A stretch of DNA of 64,000 nt from Tunturiibacter gelidiferens (GCF_013410115.1 NZ_JACCCV010000002.1:124001-188000), one strand, 5' to 3'; shown: positions 55,749-64,000, counted from the first letter of the stretch. Notes: generated by a model not told the origin, from the letters alone. Numbers and translations are program-made.

Positions 55749-56310
55749 GGGATTGAGGCAAAGGCTGTCCTGCCGGACGGGCCCACTGCGCGTGGGGCGG
55801 CCACTTCGTGACTTGTTTACCCCTTTGGGTGCGGCTCCCGTTGGTCGCTTTCGACGCTTTGCTGGTGCTGGGCTGGTTTGTTTGCTGGCGGTGGTGATGC
55901 TGGGGGCTACGCCTGATTCGCGGTTCCAGAAGATGGGGCACGAGATGATCTGCACTTGCGGATGCGGGCAGGTGCTGCTGGAGTGCAATCACGTGGGTTG
56001 CCCGGTTTCTCCGGTGATGATTAGCGAGTTGCATTCGGGGATCGATGGTGGGGGGACCGATACCTCGATCTTCAACTGGTTCGAGACGAAGTATGGGGCG
56101 ACAGTGCTGGCGGCTCCGATTCGCGGGGGATTTGATAACGTCGCCTGGATTGCGCCGATGGCGGTGTTTCTGCTTGCGACGATTGGGACGGGATTTCTGG
56201 TGAAGATGTGGTCGGCGCGGTCGGCGCAGCGTCGGGCTGTGAGTGCGGCGGGGACTGTGATGGGTGGCGATGCTGTGCGCGAGCGGATTCGGCGCGAGAC
56301 GGAGTACTGA
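55741..56310 (+). CDS. ccmH: CcmH-like cytochrome c maturation protein, with repeat-coded N-terminus
   Basis: Apocytochrome-reducing partner in maturation. Motif: GHEMICTCGCGQVLLECNHVGC, a Cys-rich variant of the usual LRCxxC; ELHSGIDGGG and FNWFETKYGATVLAAP match the CcmH helices, followed by a membrane segment. The frame from ATG 55741 overlaps ccmF. Residues about 9-27 (CRTGPLRVGRPLRDL) are encoded by a family D repeat. The TTG codons near 55812 and 55824 are later possible starts just before the signal anchor. Confidence 0.85.
   Translation: MFEGLRQRLSCRTGPLRVGRPLRDLFTPLGAAPVGRFRRFAGAGLVCLLAVVMLGATPDSRFQKMGHEMICTCGCGQVLLECNHVGCPVSPVMISELHSGIDGGGTDTSIFNWFETKYGATVLAAPIRGGFDNVAWIAPMAVFLLATIGTGFLVKMWSARSAQRRAVSAAGTVMGGDAVRERIRRETEY
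55766..55820 (+). repeat. Family D repeat, copy 3, inside ccmH
   Basis: TGTCCTGCCGGACGGGCCCA, CTGCGCGTGGGGCGGCCACT, TCGTGACTTGTTTACC. The reading frame of ccmH passes through without a stop. The CAC-TTC-GTG hairpin is kept. Confidence 0.8.
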
Positions 56311-56311
56311 G

Positions 56312-56605
56312 ATGGGCATGATCGCAGGTGTGGTGCTGACGTTGGCACTGTTTGGGTTTATCTTCTGGCCGGAGCGGAATCCTTTTGTGCAGGCGGACAA
56401 GACGCGGGTGGACTATCTGCGGGAGCGGAAGGATGTTATTTACGAGAACCTGCGGGATCTGAACTTCGAGTATCTGGCTGGAAAGTATCCGGAGCAGGAC
56501 TATGCGGAGCAGCGGGCGGGGCTTGAGGATGAGGCGGCGCGGGTGATTGCGGAGATGGATGCGCTGGAGGCTCGTGGGGATTTTGGGCGGCGGAGTCGGG
56601 CTTAG
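56312..56605 (+). CDS. CcmI-like small protein
   Basis: 97 aa. An N-terminal membrane anchor (GMIAGVVLTLALFGFIFW) and a helical region: YLRERKDVIYENLRDLNFEYLAGKYPEQDYAEQRAGLEDEAARVIAEMDALEARG. The helices resemble the first part of CcmI/CycH, which binds apocytochrome, but the TPR part is missing. Starts 2 nt after ccmH. Confidence 0.75.
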   Translation: MGMIAGVVLTLALFGFIFWPERNPFVQADKTRVDYLRERKDVIYENLRDLNFEYLAGKYPEQDYAEQRAGLEDEAARVIAEMDALEARGDFGRRSRA

Positions 56606-56972
56606 GCTGGTTGGTGGCGGCTTCGATGGTTTGGGGCACGGGATTCGTGCGGTGTGGGTGGAAAAGGTTCGAGCGGTGTGAGTGGGCGGAGTTTGTCGGG
56701 ACCCTTCGCTGCGCTCAGGATGACGGCAAAACCAGGAACGGTGGTGGCAAGGGTGGCGGGTACGGCCTGACGGGCGCGATTCGTGTGGTGTGGTGATTTG
56801 GGTGGGTGGGTTCGGGCGGTATGGGTAGGTGGAGTTTGTCGGGATCCTTCGCTGCGCTCAGGATGACGGCAAGGACTAACGACGGCGATTGCGGCGGCGG
56901 CTACGGTTCCAATGGTGGCAGCTACGGTTGCAACTGCGTAGGAATGGGGTTGGTTTGACGTAAACTTGAAGG
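56606..56972. other. Intergenic region with two family B repeats
   Basis: No gene. Family B units at 56650-56735 and 56795-56876, the first CCCTTCGCTGCGCTCAGGAT, the second GGATCCTTCGCTGCGCTCAG, both with the GTGGGTGG-type flank. A direct repeat of about 80 bp, spaced 145 nt. Confidence 0.75.
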
Positions 56973-58316
56973 GTGAGATTTTTTTCTTCTTCCCTTCGAC
57001 GTGTTGTTGTGGCTGCTGCTGTGGTGGCGGCGTTTTCGAGCTTTGCAGTTGCCGATTCGATCACCGGCACGGTTACAAATAAGACAACCAACAAGCCTGC
57101 GGCTGGTGATGACGTGGTGTTGATTCGTCTGCAGCAGGGGATGCAGGAGGCGACGCGGACCAAGACGGACGCGAAGGGCCGCTTCACGCTGGATGTGCCG
57201 GCGAACGAGGGTCAGGCGATTCACCTGGTGCGGGTGACGCATGACAAGGCGAATTATTTTCGGCCGGCGCCTCCAGGGACGCAGTCGGTTGAGGTGGATG
57301 TTTATAACGCTGCGGCGAAGGTGAAGGGTGTGAGCAGCGAGGCGGACGTGATGCGGCTGCAGACGGATGAGAGCGGAAAGTCGCTGCATGTGGTGGAGAA
57401 TTTTTTTGTGAAGAATGAGTCGAGTCCTCCGTTGACGCAGTTCAGCGACAGACCGTTTGAGTTTTATCTGCCGGAGGGTGCGGTGGTGGAGGGTTCGGCG
57501 GCGCTGTCGCCGGGCGGGATGCCGGTGCAGGCTTCGCCGGTGCCGCTGGGGGAGCCGAATCACTATGCGTTTATCTTTCCAATTCGGCCGGGGGAGACGC
57601 GGTTTCAGATTACGTACAAGCTGCCGTATAGCGGGAGCCTGAAGTTTTCGCCGCGGGTGATGATGCCGACGGACACGATTGCGGTGATGATGCCGAAGAG
57701 CATGACGTTCAAGCCGGGGCCTTCTACACCGTATACGCCGGTGACCGAAGAGACGACGGCGCAGACTTATGTGGCGCGAAGTGTGGCTCCTTCGCAGACG
57801 CTGGATTTTACTGTGTCGGGTACCGGGCAGATGCCGCGAGATACGAGCGCCGCTGCGACGGCTGGAGAGGGTGGCGCGGAGGCGGGTGCTACAGCGCAGC
57901 CTGGTGCGGGCGGTGCGACAAGTGCGGCGGCCAGCGATACGAGGCCGGGTGGTGGGCTGGGGACGCCGCTTGATCCTGAAGGGACGAACGATCCGTGGGC
58001 GAAGTACAAGTGGTGGATTCTGGGTGGGCTTGGGCTGGTGCTGGCGGTGGGTGCGGGGGTGATGTTGAAGAACGGGCCGGCGGCTGCGGCGAGTCCGGTC
58101 GGCGCGGGGCCAGCGGCTCCTGGTTCCCTGCTGGCAGCGATGAAGGAAGAGCTGTTTGCGCTTGAGACTGACAGGCTGCAGGGCAGATTGACTGAGAGCG
58201 AGTATGTTGAGCAGAAAGCTGCGCTTGAGGTGGTGTTGCGACGGGCACTGGCTCGCGGCGGCCCGGGAGGCGATCGGAGTTTAGATACGTCTAATGTGGC
58301 GGGACCCGTGGTTTGA
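56973..58316 (+). CDS. Secreted carboxypeptidase-regulatory-like protein with TM anchor
   Basis: 447 aa. Signal peptide (RRVVVAAAVVAAFSSFAVADS), then a CarboxypepD_reg/transthyretin-like beta domain (ITGTVTNKTTNKPAAGDDVVLIRLQQGMQEATRTKTDAKGRFTLDVPA). An FEFYLPEGAVVEGS beta domain follows, then a Gly/Ala-rich linker and a membrane helix (WWILGGLGLVLAVGAGVML). The C-terminal helix pair LLAAMKEELFALETDRLQGRLTESEYVEQKAAL resembles SHOCT-like motifs. GTG start 56973. Adjacent to the ccm run; a role in cytochrome maturation or surface anchoring is an inference. Confidence 0.8.
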   Translation: MRFFSSSLRRVVVAAAVVAAFSSFAVADSITGTVTNKTTNKPAAGDDVVLIRLQQGMQEATRTKTDAKGRFTLDVPANEGQAIHLVRVTHDKANYFRPAPPGTQSVEVDVYNAAAKVKGVSSEADVMRLQTDESGKSLHVVENFFVKNESSPPLTQFSDRPFEFYLPEGAVVEGSAALSPGGMPVQASPVPLGEPNHYAFIFPIRPGETRFQITYKLPYSGSLKFSPRVMMPTDTIAVMMPKSMTFKPGPSTPYTPVTEETTAQTYVARSVAPSQTLDFTVSGTGQMPRDTSAAATAGEGGAEAGATAQPGAGGATSAAASDTRPGGGLGTPLDPEGTNDPWAKYKWWILGGLGLVLAVGAGVMLKNGPAAAASPVGAGPAAPGSLLAAMKEELFALETDRLQGRLTESEYVEQKAALEVVLRRALARGGPGGDRSLDTSNVAGPVV

Positions 58317-58326
58317 GGTGCTGGCG

Positions 58327-59175
58327 ATGAACACGTTCAAGTCGACGTTGCTGCTGGTGTTGCTGACGGTGTTTTTGATTTTGATTGGGGATCGCGTTGG
58401 CGGGCGGAATGGGATGGTGCTTGCGTTCGTCCTGTCGGTTGCCTTCAACTTTGGGACGTATTTCTTCTCGGACAAGATAGCGTTGAAGATGTACAACGCG
58501 CAGTCGGTGACGCGGGAGCAGTTGCCGCGAGCGTATGCGGCGGTGGAGAGGCTGACGGCGAAGCAGGGGCTGCCAATGCCGAAGATTTATGTGCTGCCGA
58601 CGGAGTCTCCAAATGCTTTTGCTACGGGGCGGAATCCGCAACATGCTTCGGTGGCGGTTACGCATGGGATCCTGCAGCTGCTCGATGACGAGGAGCTGGA
58701 AGGTGTACTGGCGCATGAGCTGGGGCATGTTAGGAACCGGGATATTCTGACCAGCTCGATTGCCGCGACGCTGGCGGGAGCGATCACGATGGTCGCGCGG
58801 ATGGGATACTACGCCTCGTTGTTTGGCGGTGGTGGTGGGAGAGACAGACGCGGCGGTGGCGGGTTGCAGGCTTTGTTGATGATTATCGTTGCACCGATTG
58901 CGGCTTCGCTGATTCAGCTCTGGATCTCGCGGACGCGGGAGTTTGAGGCTGATGCTACGGGGGCGGCGACGACGGGGAATCCGTATGCTCTGGCGCGGGC
59001 GCTGCAGAAGCTGGAGGACTATTCGAAGAGGATTCCGATGCAGGCTTCGCCGTCGAATGCGCATCTGTTTATTGTTGCTCCTCTGCTGGGGAGCGGCGGG
59101 ATTGGAAATCTTTTTTCTACGCATCCTCCTATGAAGGAACGGATTCAGCGGCTGATTGGAAGGGACCACATTTAG
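58327..59175 (+). CDS. htpX: Membrane metalloprotease HtpX
   Basis: Zinc protease of membrane quality control. Two N-terminal membrane helices (TLLLVLLTVFLILIGDRVGG and FVLSVAFNFGTYFF), zinc motif LAHELGHVRNRD, two more helices, and the third ligand Glu in SRTREFEADATGA. The STHPPMKERIQRL end is typical. Start ATG 58327 with GAGGTG upstream. Confidence 0.96.
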   Translation: MNTFKSTLLLVLLTVFLILIGDRVGGRNGMVLAFVLSVAFNFGTYFFSDKIALKMYNAQSVTREQLPRAYAAVERLTAKQGLPMPKIYVLPTESPNAFATGRNPQHASVAVTHGILQLLDDEELEGVLAHELGHVRNRDILTSSIAATLAGAITMVARMGYYASLFGGGGGRDRRGGGGLQALLMIIVAPIAASLIQLWISRTREFEADATGAATTGNPYALARALQKLEDYSKRIPMQASPSNAHLFIVAPLLGSGGIGNLFSTHPPMKERIQRLIGRDHI

Positions 59176-59176
59176 G

Positions 59177-59662
59177 ATGCAGATTTTGCTGCGGGCTCTG
59201 CGGTTGTTTGCGATGGTGGCGTGGGTTGGTGGGCTTGGATTTTTCGCGTTTGTGGTGGCACCGGTGGCTTTTCATAGTCTGCCGAGTGCGCACGAAGCGG
59301 GAATGGTGGTGGGCGGAACGCTGCGGGTGCTGCACTGGATCGGGCTGGTGGGCGGCGCGATCTTTTATGTGGCGACGGGGCTTTTGTGGCTGCGGGCCGG
59401 GGTGACGGCGAGGATGGAGTTTGCCATCGAGATGATTCTTACCGGGCTGATGATGGCGGGAACATTTTATTCGCAGTTCAAGATACTGCCGGCGATGGAG
59501 GTGGACAGGGCGCTGGCGGGTGGGGCGGTGGAGACGGCTCCGGCGGCGAACGTGGGGCGCGTGGACTTTGAGCGGCTGCATGTGTTGTCGGAGAGGCTGG
59601 AGGGGTTCGTCTTTTTTTGCGGGTTGGGTGTGGTGTTTGTGCTGTCTCGTGAGTCGCAGTAG
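59177..59662 (+). CDS. DUF4149-type membrane protein
   Basis: 161 aa, about four membrane helices: ALRLFAMVAWVGGLGFFAFVVAP, VLHWIGLVGGAIFYVATGLLWL, MEFAIEMILTGLMMAGTFY and the last 20 residues. The WVGGLGFFAFVVAPVAF pattern is typical of the family (also described as CopD-like). Start ATG 59177 lies 1 nt after htpX. Role unknown. Confidence 0.85.
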   Translation: MQILLRALRLFAMVAWVGGLGFFAFVVAPVAFHSLPSAHEAGMVVGGTLRVLHWIGLVGGAIFYVATGLLWLRAGVTARMEFAIEMILTGLMMAGTFYSQFKILPAMEVDRALAGGAVETAPAANVGRVDFERLHVLSERLEGFVFFCGLGVVFVLSRESQ

Positions 59663-59782
59663 GAGACGGTAGAATCGTAAGAACATGGAGATCTGTGCGA
59701 TTGGTTTGCTGCGGCTGGACGCGGGCGCGTTATTTATTGTGATGGGTGGCGATGCTTTGAGCGTCGGCCGGAGGCGTTAGCG

Positions 59783-60511
59783 GTGTCGGCGCTGTGGTTG
59801 AGCCTGACACTGGGGCTGGTGGCGGGACTGGCAGATTATCTGGGTGGATTTTTGTTGGTTCGGCAGTCGCCTTCGGCGCGGGCTTTGCGCTACTTTGTCG
59901 CGCTGGGTGCGGGTTTTATGCTGGCGGCGGCGGTGCTGGAGATGATCCCGGAGGGGCTGCGGGTGAATGCGCGGTTCGCTCCGCTGTTGATTCTGGCGGG
60001 GTACTGCGGGGTGCATCTGCTGGAACATTCGCTGGTGCCTCACTTTCATTTTGGGGAGGAGACGCACCACCACGAGTTTCTTTCGGCGAAGACGAGCTAC
60101 TCGGTTCTGCTGGGATTGGCGACGCATACTTTTTTCGATGGGGTGGCGATTGGGTCGGGGTTTGTGCTGTCGCATTGGCTGGGGTGGATTCTGTTTTTCG
60201 CGGTGTTCCTGCATAAGATCCCTGAGGGTTTTACGATGGCGAGCGTGATGCTGGCCGGTGGTCGAGGGCCGGCGGCGGCGTTGAACTCGGCTCTATTTCT
60301 GGGGGCGATGACTGTGCTGGGCGTGCTTGTGATTAATCTCAAGCCTGACTGGGTGCGGGTGGGGCTGCCGCTGTCGGCCGGAGTGACGATCTACGTTGCG
60401 GCTACCGATCTGGTGCCGGAAGTGAACCGGGAGCCGGGTTTGCGGATGGCGCTGGTCTTCTTTGTTGGGGTGGTGGTGTTTTTTATTCTGCGGCTGCTGG
60501 GGCCTGGATAG
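59783..60511 (+). CDS. ZIP family metal transporter
   Basis: 242 aa, eight membrane helices. HxxxE-type sites: HTFFDGVAIGSGF and HKIPEGFTMASVM, which bind zinc or other divalent metals. A His-rich loop (LVPHFHFGEETHHHEF) lies between helices 3 and 4. GTG start 59783. A 31-codon ORF (59685-59780) ends 2 nt upstream and might be a leader. Confidence 0.9.
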   Translation: MSALWLSLTLGLVAGLADYLGGFLLVRQSPSARALRYFVALGAGFMLAAAVLEMIPEGLRVNARFAPLLILAGYCGVHLLEHSLVPHFHFGEETHHHEFLSAKTSYSVLLGLATHTFFDGVAIGSGFVLSHWLGWILFFAVFLHKIPEGFTMASVMLAGGRGPAAALNSALFLGAMTVLGVLVINLKPDWVRVGLPLSAGVTIYVAATDLVPEVNREPGLRMALVFFVGVVVFFILRLLGPG

Positions 60512-60530
60512 TTGCGGCGAGCCAGCCGGG

Positions 60531-63017
60531 TCAGCTGGCGGGATCGAGAACGAGGGTTACGGTCGCGGAGTGTTGCAGAGAGCTTCCGGTTGGGGAGGTA
60601 GCTGTGCCGGTGACCGTGATGGTGTAGCTTTTGGCGGGAGTGGTCAGGAGTGGGTCGGTTTTGATGCGGTCTCCGCAGCCGGTGGCGAGCGACAGGGTGA
60701 CGCTGGCGATGATGAAGAGGACGAGTTTTGTGGTGGCGGTGTATTTGCGCCTGCGAAGGGCGAGGCCGGCGATGGGACAGAGGAGAGATACTCCTGCGAG
60801 GAATGGCTGGTAGAGGCGGCGGGGTGAGGGGCCGTTCGTCGCGGAGGTCTTCGGCGTTGCGATCGTCATGGTGAAGGCGTTGGGAGTGGCGCCGGGGGGC
60901 AGGGTGGCGGGGTTGAAGGAGGCGGTGGCGAGGTTCGGCAGGCCGGTGGCGGCGAGTGTGATGGGGCTGGATAGATTGTTCTGGGTCTGAACGGCGAAGG
61001 TAAAGCTGGCGCTGGCGCCGGAGAGGATGGTTTGCGCGGTGCTGCCGGTGGCGGAGAGGGCGAAGTCGGGAGATGGGGGAGCTGTTCCTACTGTGATCAG
61101 TTGGGGTGCAGATTCGCTGGGGGTGAAGTTTGAGCTGCCGTCATAGACAGCGATAAAGGTGTGAGCGCCCTGGGCTAGGGTGGTGGTGAGGAAGACGGCG
61201 TCTCCAGAAGAGGAGAGCGGCGTGGTGAAGAGGGGGCTGTTGCCATCGAGCAGGGTGACCGAACCGAGTGGAGTGCCGGTGGTGCTGCTGGCAACGTGCA
61301 CCGTGAGGGTGACCGTCGATCCGGTGGTGCCGGTGGCTACAAGGTCGCTGAGCGTGATGAGGGTGTGGGCGGGGGTGATGGTGAGGGATGCGGAGGGAGC
61401 GGCGACGGTGTAGTTCCCTGCTGCTGAGCCGGTGAGAACGGGCGTGATGGGATAGGTGCCGACGGGCGATCCGGCGGAAGCGGTGGTGAAGGTGACGGTG
61501 AGAGCTGCGGCGTCTTGAGGAAGGACTCCGGTTAGAGTGCCGCTGATGCTCGGGATCGATTGGCCGTAGGTGAGGGAGATGGGTGCGATGGTGGCGGTGA
61601 GTTGCTGCGGGGTGATGGTGAGAGCGAGCGCGGGGCTCTGTGCGGAGGGATGGGTCTGGTCACCGGAGTAGGTTGCAGTGAGAGTGTAGGCGCCGGCAGG
61701 CAATGTGGTGGTTGGGAGAGTGGCGGTGTTGGAGACTAGAGGTGCAGTGCCAAGAGTCTTCGTCGTGGTGCTGGTGGTTTCGAGGATGGTGACGCTGCCG
61801 GTGGCGGGGCTGGTGGCGAGAGAGGCTGTGAGCTGCCCGGTGCCATACGGGATGGTGGAAGGAGCCGTGAGGGTGAGCGCACCGGGGGTGGTCACACCAA
61901 GGCCAGCGATGGTGGTGAGGGTGCTGCTTGAGCCGGATTGGGTCTCGACCTGACGAATGCGCTGGTTGCCGGTGTCGGAGAGGGTGAGGTTGTTGGCGGG
62001 AGAGAACGATGGTGCAGTGGGACTATCGAGAGAGGCGGCAGTAGGGGGACCGTTGTCGCCGGCGAAGGCCTGAGTGCCGTCGCCTACGACGGTGGTGATG
62101 AGGCCGGTGACGGCGTCGATGCGACGGATCCGGTGGTTCGCGGTGTCGGCGAGATAGAGGTTGCCCGAGGCGTCGGCGGTGAGGCCGTGTGGGAGCGCGA
62201 GGGTCGCGGCAGTGGCGGGGGTGGTGTCGCCGGAGAAGCCTGGCAGGCCGGTGCCGGCGATGGTTGTGATGATGCCGGTGCTGGAGGTGATCCTGCGGAT
62301 GCGATGGTTGTGAGTATCGGCGAGGTAGAGGTTGTTGGAGGCGTCCACGGCAATGCCGGTGGGCGAGTCGATGACGGCTGAGAGGGCGAGGGCGCCGTCG
62401 CCGGAGTAGCCTTGCGTGCCGGTGCCCGCGATCGTGGTGATGACGCCGGTGCTGGAGGTGATCCTGCGGATGCGGTGATTGCCGGTGTCGGCGAGGTAGA
62501 GATTGCCGGAGGTGTCGGTCGCGAGAGCGGTGGGGAGGTTGAGTTGGGAGGAGAGTGCGGGGGCGCCGTCTCCTGAGAAGCCAGAGGTGGTGCCGGCGAT
62601 GGTTGTGATGATGCCGGTGGTGAGGTTGAGTTTGCGGATGCGGTGGTTGTGTGTGTCCGCTATGTAGAGGTCGTTTGCGGTGTCGAGGGCGAGGCCTTGG
62701 GGAGAGTCGAGCGTTGCGGTGGTGGCGGGGCCCGTATCGCCAGAGAAGCCTTGCGTGCCGGTGCCCGCGATGGTCGTGATGTTGCCGACCGTGTCGACCT
62801 TGCGGATGACGTGGTTTCCGGTCTCGGCGAAGTAGAGGTTGCCGACTGAATCGAAGACGATGGCGGAGGGGAGGACGAGGGGGATCGTGAGCGCTGAGAC
62901 GGAGGTGGTCTGGGCTGGGAGGCTCGAAAGGGACAGGAGGGAGAGCAGGAGAACGAGTGCGATCCTGAGTGGTACGGGCTCGGCGCGAAGAGGGTGAGGG
63001 ATGCTCTGCTTACCCAT
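60531..63017 (-). CDS. Secreted NHL-repeat / MBG / Ig-like protein
   Basis: 828 aa. Signal peptide (LRIALVLLLSLLSLSSLPAQ), then five to six NHL repeats (residues 40-350) of about 56 aa, each with LYLADTxNHRIRRI. At least two MBG-type segments follow (LTLTAPSTIPYGTGQLTAS; LTITPQQLTATIAPISLTYGQSIPSISGTLTG), then an Ig-like domain (VTLLDGNSPLFTTPLSSSG). The C-terminus has a helix, RRRK, then a further hydrophobic run and a beta stretch. Probably surface-exposed and long; function unknown. Confidence 0.85.
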   Translation of the reverse strand: MGKQSIPHPLRAEPVPLRIALVLLLSLLSLSSLPAQTTSVSALTIPLVLPSAIVFDSVGNLYFAETGNHVIRKVDTVGNITTIAGTGTQGFSGDTGPATTATLDSPQGLALDTANDLYIADTHNHRIRKLNLTTGIITTIAGTTSGFSGDGAPALSSQLNLPTALATDTSGNLYLADTGNHRIRRITSSTGVITTIAGTGTQGYSGDGALALSAVIDSPTGIAVDASNNLYLADTHNHRIRRITSSTGIITTIAGTGLPGFSGDTTPATAATLALPHGLTADASGNLYLADTANHRIRRIDAVTGLITTVVGDGTQAFAGDNGPPTAASLDSPTAPSFSPANNLTLSDTGNQRIRQVETQSGSSSTLTTIAGLGVTTPGALTLTAPSTIPYGTGQLTASLATSPATGSVTILETTSTTTKTLGTAPLVSNTATLPTTTLPAGAYTLTATYSGDQTHPSAQSPALALTITPQQLTATIAPISLTYGQSIPSISGTLTGVLPQDAAALTVTFTTASAGSPVGTYPITPVLTGSAAGNYTVAAPSASLTITPAHTLITLSDLVATGTTGSTVTLTVHVASSTTGTPLGSVTLLDGNSPLFTTPLSSSGDAVFLTTTLAQGAHTFIAVYDGSSNFTPSESAPQLITVGTAPPSPDFALSATGSTAQTILSGASASFTFAVQTQNNLSSPITLAATGLPNLATASFNPATLPPGATPNAFTMTIATPKTSATNGPSPRRLYQPFLAGVSLLCPIAGLALRRRKYTATTKLVLFIIASVTLSLATGCGDRIKTDPLLTTPAKSYTITVTGTATSPTGSSLQHSATVTLVLDPAS
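62040..62830. repeat. Tandem near-identical NHL-coding repeats
   Basis: About five units of roughly 168 nt. GTGCTGGAGGTGATCCTGCG, for example, occurs in two adjacent units (near 62278 and 62450). Recombination between units could change the copy number. Confidence 0.75.
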
Positions 63018-63154
63018 AAAGACTGGTCAAAGGAACTCTGCGGAGAGGATGTTGGTGGTGGTTTGGTTGCAACTAGACCTACTTTACCGGAAGAACGGAG
63101 CTTTGAACCCGGATGGGCAGAGTGCAGTGTCGTGGACGAAGGCCGGTCCTGAAT

Positions 63155-63192
63155 GTAGAAGACCCCGGAAGAGTGCCTCCGGGGTCTTCTAC
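63155..63192. other. Perfect 15-bp hairpin between two genes
   Basis: GTAGAAGACCCCGGA pairs exactly with TCCGGGGTCTTCTAC around an 8-nt loop. It lies 20 nt after the minus-strand stop at 63212. On that strand it lacks a U-run; on the plus strand TGTTTGG follows. A barrier for exonucleases or an atypical terminator. Confidence 0.7.
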
Positions 63193-63211
63193 TGTTTGGT
63201 TCGGCGTTAGG

Positions 63212-64000
63212 TTAGGGGATAGCCTGGAAGCGGCCGTTCTTCAAACCGAGCGCGTAGGGCTGGAAGACGGGGACGCCACCACCAACGATCTCGGTAATGA
63301 AGTTCGTACCATCGCCTGCGACCCAGACGTTGCCTGCCTGGTCGACCGCGAGGGCACGGCCGGAGGTCAGGAAGGTCGAGGCCTTCTGGTAGCCGGTGGA
63401 GGGTGAGAGCCCAGTTGCGGTGTTCTGGCTTCCGAGTTCGCTTACGCTACCGGTGCCGGTACCGTTTGCATTGTTGGGGATCCAGACGTTGAGACGACCA
63501 TCGACTGCGATGGAGGTCGGGGTGGCGATGCCGATGGTTCCCGGAGTGTTGAAGGGGAATCCACCATTGATAGGCGCGGTGTAGCCGCTAGAAGCGGTTA
63601 GCCCGGTGATGGCACCACTGTCGATGGCCGAGACGAAGAGGTTGTTTTGAGGTCCGAGAGAGAGACCGTAGGAGTTGCCGGAGGTGGAGATGGGGCTGGT
63701 GACAAATCCATTCAGGTTTCCGACTGCAGCGCTTGGCGAGACCTCAGCGACAGAGGTTGTTCCCGTCGAGACGAAGATGTTGCCCTGTACTGTGACGCCA
63801 GCTGTCCGCTGCAAATCCGGCATGAGGCGAACCGGGTTGGTACCGACACCGTTTGAGATCTGGACCGGGGCAACGGCAGAGGCGGCCGCTGCTGCGCCGG
63901 GGATTCTGTAGAGAGAACCGACGGAGCCGGAGACTGCGGTGAAGTAGACGTTTCCGAGGCCATCCGCAGTTACACCGATGGGCGATACCGTGGTCGGGAA
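63212..64000 (-). CDS. NHL/beta-propeller-like protein, 5' end outside the window
   Basis: The C-terminal 262 residues of a larger protein. The frame stays open to the last base, and the upstream residues (SPIGVTADGLGNVYFTAVSG) continue the pattern, so Met at 63823 is not a start. Repeats of the type IAVDGRLNVWIPN, LAVDQAGNVWVAGDGTNFITEI suggest a propeller of SMP-30/NHL type. Ends with KNGRFQAIP. Confidence 0.82.
   Translation of the reverse strand, partial: FPTTVSPIGVTADGLGNVYFTAVSGSVGSLYRIPGAAAAASAVAPVQISNGVGTNPVRLMPDLQRTAGVTVQGNIFVSTGTTSVAEVSPSAAVGNLNGFVTSPISTSGNSYGLSLGPQNNLFVSAIDSGAITGLTASSGYTAPINGGFPFNTPGTIGIATPTSIAVDGRLNVWIPNNANGTGTGSVSELGSQNTATGLSPSTGYQKASTFLTSGRALAVDQAGNVWVAGDGTNFITEIVGGGVPVFQPYALGLKNGRFQAIP

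Overview
The window looks like a chromosomal segment of a Terriglobia-type Acidobacteriota (Edaphobacter/Granulicella/Terriglobus-like). This is an inference. It rests on moderately high GC, many small secreted TPR/NHL/Ig proteins, the style of the flg cluster, a Cys/His-rich small-protein family I associate with this group, and a dense load of short hairpin repeats between genes. I see no tRNA, rRNA, CRISPR array, transposase or prophage.

Layout. 1-6.2 kb: two hypothetical proteins, then pnp and rpsO in the usual rpsO-terminator-pnp order, a dienelactone hydrolase, a 75-aa protein, and an AT-richer gap holding an orphan terminator. 6.2-14.7 kb: a compact flagellar operon on the minus strand (flgF-flgG-flgA-flgH-flgI-flgJ'-flgM-flgN-like-flgK-flgL), diverging from cheY and cheX. 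A sigma-28-like promoter precedes flgM and another precedes cheY. 14.7-18.4 kb: a TetR regulator with a near-perfect operator inside its own promoter, two GyrI-like proteins, an NTF2-like protein and a decayed GyrI 5' end, all separated by repeats. 18.4-31.1 kb: mostly secreted or housekeeping genes (ftcD, a PagL-like deacylase, yebC, a HExxH metalloprotein, alpha/beta hydrolases, lysA, PspC, TPR proteins, DinB). 31.2-36 kb: a SET-domain protein, then dnaX-ybaB-recR and a Tat-exported phosphatase. 36-46 kb: gpmI, a SpoIIE-type phosphatase overlapped on the other strand by a Cys/His-rich ORF, a sirtuin, a GH5-like protein, a cupin, enolase and two small proteins. 46-53.6 kb: a Ser/Thr kinase with TPRs, an Fsr-like MFS transporter, small membrane and zinc-ribbon proteins, an SSS symporter and a receiver protein. 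53.7-60.5 kb: a cytochrome c maturation run (ccmF-ccmH-ccmI-like, then a CPReg-like protein, htpX, DUF4149, ZIP). 60.5-64 kb: two NHL/beta-propeller-like secreted proteins, the second cut by the window edge.

The most distinctive content is the intergenic repeats. I count five short families with several copies each. Three (A, B, E) share one plan: a stem opening in RTCC and closing in GGRATGAC, with paired base changes between copies. A copy of family D lies in frame in the 5' part of ccmH. Other points worth checking are a leader hairpin with mutually exclusive pairings in front of the Cys/His-rich gene, an apparent ATA start in a TPR lipoprotein-like gene, a GH5-like enzyme without the usual acid/base glutamate, and overlapping divergent sigma-28/sigma-54-like promoters at the head of the flagellar operon.
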